Under the pieces are notes generated by a model. It made no database searches. It had not been told where the DNA came from and worked only from the letters and a program-made list of their open reading frames with translations. DNA of 64,000 nt from Achatina immaculata. Lineage: Eukaryota > Mollusca > Gastropoda > Stylommatophora > Achatinidae. The stretch covers positions 30,312,314 through 30,376,313 of the forward strand of contig CM019691.1 in assembly GCA_009760885.1 (NCBI GenBank), in the 5' to 3' direction. A program made the translations under genes and the position numbers. Of the stretch, positions 56,545-64,000 are shown in pieces; position 1 is the first letter of the stretch; each line of letters starts with the position of its first letter.

Positions 56545-56966
56545 TCATTCATTCATTCCTTTGCATGTCCCTTGCGGAACTTTGCCTCCCAAACAGCACT
56601 CCTGTAGGCCTCTCGGTTGTGAGCAAGATGGCCTGCAGCTGCTGCATCCATTTCCAGATCATCAACGATGTCTTGCAGCCATCTTCGTTTCGGTCTTCCT
56701 CTTTTTCTTTTTCCCATTATGTATCCTTCCAATACGGTCTTCTCTAAATTATCATGACGTTTAATGTGGCCAAAATATTTAAGTTTTCTCTCTTTAATCC
56801 TCTTTACTAGCCAGCCTTCTTCAATATTTAGCTCTTGTAGTATAGATATATTTGTTCTTTTTTGTGTCCACGATATTTGGAGAACTCTTCTATAACATTT
56901 ACATTCAAAGGCATTTATGTGCTTCTCAGCTGTTTTGTTAAGTGTCCAGGTCTCACAGGCATATGT
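56545..56966 (-). mobile_element. family C LINE 3' end with GAAT tail
   Basis: A 144-residue minus frame: YACETWTLNKTAEKHINAFE, RVLQISWTQKRTNISILQEL, GHIKRHDNLEKTVLEGYIMG, RWLQDIVDDLEMDAAAAGHL, NREAYRSAVWEAKFRKGHA. ATTC run at 56543-56557. Best conserved family C C-terminus. Confidence 0.9.
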
Positions 56967-56982
56967 TGCGATATATATATAT

Positions 56983-57027
<45 letters not shown>
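56967..57027. repeat. (TA)n microsatellite
   Basis: Long TA run abutting the family C 5' break. Confidence 0.9.
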
Positions 57028-57030
<3 letters not shown>

Positions 57031-57159
57031 AGGCACCAGGTTTATTGAGATTTTTTTTCACCACTTGGTTCTTGATATTTTCCATCATTTGATTTTTGAT
57101 TGTGCCATCACGTTAGGCTGTTCATGATTTTTCTTTCTCTTGCCTCTCTTACCATTTAT

Positions 57160-57590
57160 TTTTGCCTTTATCTTTATGACTTTTTCAACGTCCTCTTCTT
57201 CTCATTATACACCCAATGAATGATGATTATTGTTTTTCATGGAGTTAATCGGGTTTCTTCTTACATTTGCTCTTGTTAGAAATCGCCTGTTTGTCATCAT
57301 AGCTGGCCATGATATTTTGAACATTCTTTTTTTGCAAAACCACATAGCTATTGCCTCTAGTGATCTTTACATCGATCTTCTTATTGTACATGGCCCACTT
57401 CCTTAAAGCAGGGTATGTTCAATGTACCATTTTATAACTCACTTTCTGATGTTCAGGGACAGAAATGCAATGCGCAAGACGTTTCTTACTTGCATGAAAG
57501 CTACTTTAGTTTGACTATTCTGTTCTTGATTTCAGAGATGCGTTACCCATCTGATGTTACCTGAGTGTCCAGATATTTAAACGTATATAT
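57160..57590 (-). mobile_element. decayed family B LINE fragment
   Basis: The order of blocks matches 24860-25370: tail-side text, AGCTGGCCATGATATTTTGAA (TAK.. region), AATGTACCATTTTATAACTC (ECYIEP region), then the 'TSDG' region. Heavily mutated. Confidence 0.6.
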
Positions 57591-58129
57591 TATAAACTAC
57601 AGTATATACAGTTGCTCTTCATACGTTAATACTGCATTTATGTAGGTTCTTATATTGATTTCTATATACAGATTACATTTAAGTTAGTAGGTTACTTATT
57701 GTTTCATTACATTTAGAATAAGAAATATACTGGAATATGTTATAAATTAGTTAATCAAATCAGATATACCATTGTGCAGATGTGGGATCTATCACAACTG
57801 CAAACACATACATACGAAATTTATTTTGTCGTTAAAATTAATCGTTTCCAGGTCTTAGCGCTGATGCAAACAAAACTAAAAAGAACTGTTAGAATAAGGC
57901 TGATATGATTAACCTGAAAAACATCTGCTGATCGAAACGTAAGGCTATTGCTTAAATCGAAACACCGGACTCCAGTAGATCGTGCAGCAGGCAAACCACC
58001 AACTAAGAATGGTCTACTATCTCTGCCGTACACCGCAGTTTTTCTAGGCTAAATCATAACTGCTTTTGCTCTAACACTTTCCTGAGGGTAATCTTGCTCG
58101 TCGACGTAGGGCAGATCCAGGAATGTCTT
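57591..58129. other. unassigned
   Basis: Nothing recognised. Confidence 0.4.
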
Positions 58130-58285
58130 CACACGTCGAAGACATATCAGAATCCCGGAGATCCCAGATGAAGACAGCTGAAACGTCGAAGACACATCAG
58201 AATGCCGGAGATCCCAGATGAAGACAGCTGAAACGTCGAAGACACATCAGAATGCCGGAGATCCCAGATGAAGACAGCTGAAGCA
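58130..58285. repeat. 50-bp minisatellite, 3 units
   Basis: Units with ACGTCGAAGACACATCAGAA and GCCGGAGATCCCAGATGAAG; copies 2 and 3 nearly identical. Confidence 0.9.
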
Positions 58286-58414
58286 GACGCCGAAAACGAA
58301 ATGCCTGTGATGTAAGATCATGCCAGCTTCCAAGATGGCGTTGCGGAAACAACACAGACCTGATTGTTTACTTTGTCAGAAGAAGGAACTGGCTCGGTAC
58401 AGAGCAAATGATGG

Positions 58415-58985
58415 TACGGAAATCTGACTATCTACAGAAACCTAACTATAAACGGAAACCTGACTGTCTACGGAAACTTGACTATCTATAAAAGCCTAAC
58501 TATGTATGGAAATTTGAATGTCTACAGAAACCTAACTATCTACGGAAACCTGACTATCTACAAAATCCTAACTATACACGGAAATCTGATTGATTGATTA
58601 ATTGATCTTTATCTAACTATCTATAGAATCCTGACTATCTACAAGAACATAATTATCTACTGAAACCTGACTATCTACAGAAACCTGACTATCCGCAGAA
58701 ACATAACTATATACGGAAACCTGACCGTCCGCAGAAACCAAAGTGTCTACGGAAACCTAACTATCTACAGAAACCTGACCATCTACGTTGATGATCTATG
58801 GAAACCTGTCTATCTATGGAACTGACTATCTACGGAAGCTTGACTATCTATGGAAACCATCTATGGAAACCTAGCTATCTACGGAAATCGAACAACTTAT
58901 GGAAACCTCTATGTAAACAAATTATGGAAACCTGACTATCTACGGAAATCGAACAACTTATGGAAACCTCATTACCAATAGTAAC
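58415..58985. repeat. ~19-20-bp minisatellite, about 28 units
   Basis: GACTATCTACGGAAACCTAA and variants, including one stretch interrupted by TGATTGATTA repeats at about 58588-58605. Confidence 0.85.
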
Positions 58986-59001
58986 GATGAATTGTTGCTT
59001 A

Positions 59002-59011
<10 letters not shown>

Positions 59012-59036
<25 letters not shown>

Positions 59037-59057
59037 CCTTAAGTGCCCAAGGCTTAT
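59012..59057 (-). mobile_element. minimal family A LINE 3' tip
   Basis: CT run followed by GAACCTTAAGTGCCCAAGGC, the last ~22 bp of family A, then unrelated DNA. Either extreme 5' truncation or the edge of a rearranged copy. Confidence 0.6.
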
Positions 59058-59154
59058 TTTAATTGTTTTTAAATCTCTTCCGTTCACCTTTAACGGCCCA
59101 TCCATTCTCTCTAGCAACAAAAACAGCCAGGAACGTTGGTGTGGTGTGAGAACA

Positions 59155-59605
59155 ACCTCTCTCTCTCTCTCTCTCACTCTCTCTCTCTCTGAACCTTAAG
59201 TGTCCAAGGTACATGGGGCTTCTGCAACGGTTTTCCACAAACGCCTGTCCTTTGCCTTTGTTTTCTGCTCTTGCCCAAGTGAGCTGTCTATTGCTCAGTA
59301 TCCTCTCTGTTGTTCTTCTCCATGTCTCTTTTGGTCTACCCTTATTTCTTTTCCCCTGTGGTGTCCATCTTAGTGCTACTTTTGGTAGTGAGGCGTCAGT
59401 CATCCGTAGCACATATCCCAACCATCGCCAGCGTCTTTCCTCAATAGCTATTGTCAGTGGCTTCATCTGCATTCCTCCCAACAAGATGTGTTTGGCCAAA
59501 ATATTCTTCTAATTCTTCGTAAACGTTTACTTTGGAAAGAATTCAGTGTGTTTTCTGTAGTTTTGGTGATTTTTCAACATTCACTTCCACAGAGTATTAG
59601 GACAT
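59155..59605 (-). mobile_element. family A LINE 3' end with GA tail
   Basis: Minus frames: HILLGGMQMKPLTIAIEERR, WLGYVLRMTDASLPKVALRW, KGRPKETWRRTTERIL, then a frame change to the usual end. Matches 44195-44640. Lies about 100 bp from the minimal tip at 59012. Confidence 0.85.
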
Positions 59606-59997
59606 TACTCTGAGTGAGAACAGTAACCCAGCTCAATAAAGGTCACTTGTAGCATTCTGGCCTCATTTTAATACAGTGACACTCGGTGGTGACAGTTAAT
59701 CGAAACTTTATTGAGAAACCCTTGACAGCTGATTTAATATTTCAGTTTATCGACTACATTTGCCTTTATAAAATACACACGTGCGCGAGGTGTATGAGGT
59801 TTCCACAAAGTCTCCATACAGGGAAATGAAGCAGTTTGTTGATGTCGCTTACATGAATAAGGTTCAGACCAATAGTCTGAATGAAAGAAACCATGACGCT
59901 ATTGATGCGGTTGATAGGCATGCGTGCGATATTGAATAGCACCTTGATGTGGTTCGTGTGAAAAATGGAGCCAATGTAGAAGTTAATTAAGTCATGT
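59606..59997. other. unassigned
   Basis: No gene recognised. Confidence 0.4.
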
Positions 59998-60356
59998 AGA
60001 GGTAAAAAAAAAATATCATGGACACAAAAAAGAACACATATATCTATACTACAAGAACTTAAAATTGAAGAAGGCTGGCTAGTAAAGAGGATTAAAGAGA
60101 GAAAACTTAAATATTTTGGACACATTAAACGTCATGAGAACCTAGAGAAGACCATCTTGGAAGGGTACATAATGGGAAAAAGAAAGAGAGGAAGACCAAG
60201 GCGAAGATGGCTGCAAGACATCGTTGATGATCAGCAAATGAATGCATCAGCTGCAGGCCATCTTGGTCACAACCGAGAGGCCTACAGGAGTTCTGTTAGG
60301 GAGGCAAAGTTCCGCGAGGGACATGCAAATGAATGATTGAATGAAAGAGGTAAAAA
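59998..60356 (+). mobile_element. family C LINE, 5'-truncated, with 11-bp target duplication
   Basis: Insert 60009-60345 flanked by AGAGGTAAAAA at 59998-60008 and 60346-60356. Codes SWTQKRTHIS-like start, LEKTILEGYIMGKRKRGRPR, DASAAGHL, and ends in GAATGATTGAATGA. Confidence 0.85.
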
Positions 60357-60548
60357 GGCATTCCTAACCGGAAACACAGAATTTCTATAGCTCAAACTTT
60401 CGTGTTCGGGGATGATAGTTAGAAAACACGCAGTTTTCTATTTAAATTAGTATTTTCCGCTTAAACAACTTGTGTATTATAAACTTTAATAACGTTTCAT
60501 AATGTTTATTTATTATAACGTAGACTTCACAGAATTGTTTAAGTTCAC
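60357..60548. other. unassigned
   Basis: AT-rich; nothing seen. Confidence 0.4.
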
Positions 60549-60757
60549 CCAGTCAGGTCAGTCAGGTCAGTCAGGTTAGTCAGGTCAGTCAAGTCAGTCA
60601 AGTCAGTCAGGTCAGTCAGGCCAGTCAGGTCAGTCAAGTCAGTCAGGTCAGTCAGGTCAGTCAAGTCAGTCAGGTCAGTCAAGCCAGTCAGGTCAGTCAA
60701 GTCAGTCAAGTCAGTCAAGTCAGTCAGGTCAGTCAAGTCAGTCAAGTCAGTCGGGTA
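60549..60757. repeat. 9-bp repeat, about 23 units
   Basis: TCAGTCAGG/TCAGTCAAG units. The minus frame reads (DLT)n; rejected as a protein. Confidence 0.95.
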
Positions 60758-60984
60758 CATTGTGTCAGTGTCCACGTTCTTCTTGATCCCACGGCAGAGG
60801 GTGACATGGTCAGTGACGTACCTCGCTATCTTTCCGTGCACATTCAGAGAAGGAAACAGGTACCTATTTCTACAGCAAGGTCGACTTTGGCCAGTGTCCA
60901 TCTAGCAACCTTAATTATGAGAGACAGGCCTTGTGCAGATGAGGCACACCTGTATTCTATTATCACTTAGCTACTTTGGCACCT
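60758..60984. other. unassigned
   Basis: No gene recognised. Confidence 0.4.
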
Positions 60985-61720
60985 TGGGAACCGCGTTAGC
61001 GCAGTGGATTAGTCACTAGCTCGATTTACAATTATCTTATCTCATATCTTATATCCTTCCCGCCCCGTTAAACGTCATATAGGGCTCGCAAAGCAGTTCG
61101 CCAATTTTTCCTGTCTTCGGCGAGTCTTTCAGCCTCATCGAGAGATTTTATGACTGTTAATTTGGCCTCTCTTAACAATGATTTCTTCAGAGTTTCATGC
61201 GGTCTGCCTCTTTTTCTTTGGCCTGTTGTGTTCCACTTGATAGCTTGTTTTGGGATTCTCTGATCATTTCTTCTCATCATGTGACCTACATATGTCCATC
61301 TCCTTTTCCTGATCACCCATGAGACTGGTTGTTATGCAGTCATCTGTCTTATCTCTGCATTGTTCTTGAATTCGTTCCACTTGATGCCGAGTATTTTCCT
61401 TAGGCATTTGTTTTCAAAAGAGTCTACTTTCTTGTCTGTTTCTTTAGTTGTTTTCAAGCTTTTGCATTATGGCTTAATGTTTTCAATTATGGCTAAAAAA
61501 AAAAAAACCAAAATCCCAGGGTTCACACAGTCCCAAGAAAAAATGGGTACCAGATTTAACGCTCTGGGAAGGAAAAGGAATGACGCCGCTAGCTACGGAG
61601 TTAGTGCTGATGGCGATACTACCTGGCAGTTTCTGGTCAACTGCTGACTAGGCAGCAGAGCACTTATGGTTTGACCGTGTGCAATGGCTCCGGTTCATAA
61701 CTCATACCTTTACCTTTCAT
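60985..61720 (+). mobile_element. SINE interrupted by a family D LINE
   Basis: The head AACCGCGTTAGCGCAGTGG (box A) at about 60989-61030 breaks off at CAATTAT. After the antisense LINE, CAATTATGGCTAAAAAA resumes and 61530-61600 (AAAAATGGGTACCAGATTTA) matches the body of the SINE at 20233. Same orientation and order, so probably one SINE. Confidence 0.5.
61036..61480 (-). mobile_element. family D LINE 3' end
   Basis: An 82-residue frame: MIRKRRWTYVGHMMRRNDQR, GQRKRGRPHETLKKSLLREA, DEAERLAEDRKNWRTALRAL YDV. More residues in a second frame upstream (LSTLLKTNA..). Ends AACGGGGCGGGAAGGATATA then AAGAT-like repeats. A CAATTAT repeat on both sides may be a short target duplication. Confidence 0.8.
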
Positions 61721-61864
61721 ACCATATCTTTACTCAGGCACATAGTACAGGTAAGGCACACCTATATGCTATTTTCCTGCATGAAACTATTACTGTGTTT
61801 TTTTATGTGGAGCAATATAATTAAACCAGAATAACAAAATGTAGACTGTTAGTACTTTACGAAA
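61721..61864. other. unassigned
   Basis: Nothing recognised. Confidence 0.4.
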
Positions 61865-62270
61865 TTGAGGCTTTGCAAGCCAAGTTTTGCGCAAGATAAA
61901 AGGAGTGTTCTGGCCAAATACCTGAAGTAATGACCTCTTGTTAGAATAGACTTGACATCACTGTCCACAGAGAATGAAATGAGAAGGTGGCAATGGACTG
62001 GTCACATTAAGAGAATGACAGACGAATCCTTACAACGTAACAGCTTTAGTGTGGACTCCACAGGCTAAAGACGAAGCATGAGACGACCTAAAAAGACACG
62101 GAGACGTACAAGCAGAGAAAATGCTGGCGGACAAGGGACTGACATGACAGATAGCCAAGAAGATAGGGAAGGGGGCCGACAGAAGTGGAAATCTCTTGCT
62201 ACCAGCAGCTCCTTGTGTTATGGATACTGGCGGGACAAAGGCGAGAGAGACTGAAATATGAGGTGGTGGA
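61865..62270 (+). mobile_element. decayed family A-related LINE 3' end
   Basis: Broken + frames give MRRWQWTGHIKRMTDESLQR and RRPKKTRRRTS, parallel to RRWRWLGHVLRMTDNSLPK and GRPKETWRRTT. No GA tail. Confidence 0.6.
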
Positions 62271-62805
62271 GGGGGGGGCGGGGTGGGGTGCAGATGTATG
62301 TTTACGTGGAGTTCCAGTTATTTCACATGCTATATGAAGGAGCAATTGTTTCACAAATTCGAAATTTTAGGATTCATGAATGAAGTTATAACAAACAAAC
62401 AAAAAAAAAAGAAAATTAATGAAACCATCCCCTGTACATTCAAGTAACAGTATTTCTAACCGAAGAGTCTCTTGCTTGTAGCTAGATGTTATAAATATAT
62501 TTTTTTACAGCGCTGCAACTGTTGCAGTAGGTAAACAGACTAAACATCCCGTATTATATGGGACAGTCTCGAAATTTAAAGATTTGTCCTGGGGATCGTA
62601 TTACTTCGATCAGGACGTCCAAAATTCCCATATTTTAAAACGCTTGTTCCATATTTGCCACATATCTTTAATCTCCGCATGTTCGAAAATACCTAAAAAT
62701 TTTTTCCAATGATCTTAGTGGAAATGCTGCTATTTTGAAGATGATTCGCTCTGTAGAGGCGCTGCAACAAGTAGGTCTGACAGGGACATTTGTAGGTACG
62801 GCTAT
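62271..62805. other. unassigned
   Basis: GGACAGTCTCGA and nearby text at 62560-62640 loosely resemble 38920-38970; too weak to call a family. Confidence 0.35.
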
Positions 62806-63130
62806 CTTCTTCTTCTTCGGCCGCATTTCCTGTCTATATCTGCAGTCCTGTCTCTTCGATAAATTTCACTTTTTTTTTTTGTTTTTGTAACTTATGTATG
62901 GAACCACAGAGCTTATCTTCTTTGGTGGTTTCACTGGGCCAGTTATTTCTTCTCAGCATCTCGTAGCTGGTAGTTTTGGAGGATATGTTCCACAGTTTGG
63001 GGCACCTGGGCACATGTACTGAAAGTAGCAGTACCAACTTTAAACTTTGTATTACATATAACTTCGGAGTCGGCTGTGTCCTGACGGAATATGGTGACTT
63101 GTTCCTTTCTGTTTACCATGTGGTAGTCAT
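62806..63130 (-). mobile_element. 3' end of an RNase H-bearing LINE
   Basis: Minus frame: KEQVTIFRQDTADSEVICNT, KFKVGTATFSTCAQ, PQTVEHILQNYQLREMLRRN, NWPSETTKEDKLCGSI, FIEETGLQI stop, then a GAA repeat. This is the C-terminal Cys/His-type segment that follows RNase H in Jockey-like mobile elements. The rest of the element is absent. Confidence 0.65.
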
Positions 63131-64000
63131 CATGTGGTGGTGTTTGTGGCTTGTAGGTAAGGTTATAAATCTCGGCTACCGGTTAAAGTTTGGGGTTAAA
63201 ATGTATATTTAACCTGACCGCCTCCCTCCCCTTTCCCCACTTGACTGAAAGTCCGATATTTTGACGTTAGAAAAGATGGTCAGCATCTTCCTTTAATTGC
63301 GAAATGAATTCATTATAGTCTTTGAACACAGGGAAGGAGCTGGATGGGAAGTGTTGTTCCCCCCCCCCCTCCTCAAGATAGGGGAGGAGGAAAGATAGGG
63401 CTGCGGGAGTGCACACTTTACGATTTTATAGAAATTCGCCGAACTCCATCAAGCCAGAAAACAAAACCAAAAAAAAAACAGAAAACAAAAACACAAACAC
63501 ATAACGGCCTGTTTCACAGGGACACCACGAGGAGTTGGAGCTTTGACCCGCGCTAGATCTGATAACAGATCCCTACTGCTCCCCAACCTCAGCACGGGTG
63601 ATAATCGTTACTCGTGAAGTACTCACTGTCCGCTGTGGGAACCATTACTGTTTGCTGGACGACTGTCGTAAACAGCCGTCGACTAAAAATAGATTTATTT
63701 TCCTCATTTCGTCAACTCTAATTGCTGCAGCTTCTTTGTTCTTAATGCAGGAGCTATTAATAGATAGACCACACTGAAATTTATAATTGTGCTTCGTAAA
63801 ATGATAGTCGCAAATTAAATTTCTATTAGAGTTAGCGAATTCGATTTTATCGACTATTATTTTTTTTTTTTTACAAGTCTTACGCAAACTCTAAGTTACG
63901 GGATTTTTTTTGGTTTTTAAACTGTCTTTTTACCAGATGTGCTGGAAATACTACTCCACAGAGAGTGAAATAACTACAGAACTCCCGAAATCATCAGAGA
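63131..64000. other. unassigned
   Basis: C-run at 63358-63369, A-rich patches. No gene or repeat recognised up to the window end. Confidence 0.45.

Noticed and set aside
60545..60901. Minus frame with (Asp-Leu-Thr)n
   Set aside because: A 9-bp microsatellite read as codons.

Overview
The window is eukaryotic nuclear DNA from an invertebrate animal. It is AT-rich, has no bacterial-type gene packing, and most of its bases are interspersed or tandem repeats. The mix of RTE-like non-LTR retrotransposons, a Penelope-like element, mariner relics, tRNA-derived SINEs and many microsatellites, together with a bursicon-type neurohormone gene, points to a lophotrochozoan. A mollusc, perhaps a gastropod, is my inference and is not proven by the sequence.

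One host gene can be supported. It is a bursicon-alpha-like cystine-knot hormone on the + strand with three recognisable coding exons: 20846-21096, 49423-49547 and 50171-50369. The joined product (190 residues in the window) has eleven cysteines, and their spacing from the second cysteine onward matches bursicon alpha. Intron 1 is about 28.3 kb and is filled with mobile and tandem repeats. The start of the gene is unsettled: a much better signal peptide lies in another frame of the first exon.

The rest is repeat archaeology. I use working names for the APE-type, mostly RTE-like LINE families. Family A has a GA-repeat tail; its best copy, 44172-47347, lies between perfect 13-bp target duplications and keeps one reading frame with three stops. 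Family B has a CAT/ATG-repeat tail. Family C has a GAAT-repeat tail. Family D ends in AAGAT-like DNA. Family E is a further RT family. There is also an L2/CR1-like copy (36832-37697) and the end of an RNase-H-bearing LINE (62806-63130). Other elements are a gag-bearing LTR element with unusual inverted ends (17521-19391), a Penelope-like palindrome (15274-16065), two mariner relics (1-483, 55548-56330), SINEs (775, 20233, 26686, 54424, 60985), hAT-like short elements and a three-copy unknown dispersed repeat here called R325.

Layout: 1-17 kb is decayed LINEs, minisatellites, R325 and the Penelope palindrome. 17.5-19.4 kb is the LTR element. 20-20.8 kb is a minisatellite split by a SINE, followed by hormone exon A. 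21-49 kb is intron 1, with a 1.65-kb tandem duplication, a 28-bp array in both orientations, a 4.2-kb 44-bp satellite, a GA array split by an L2-like LINE, 27-bp and G-rich minisatellites and the best LINE. 49.4-50.4 kb holds the last two exons. 50.4-64 kb is again LINE fragments, SINEs, a mariner relic and short arrays. All protein, splice and family calls were made by eye without database searches.
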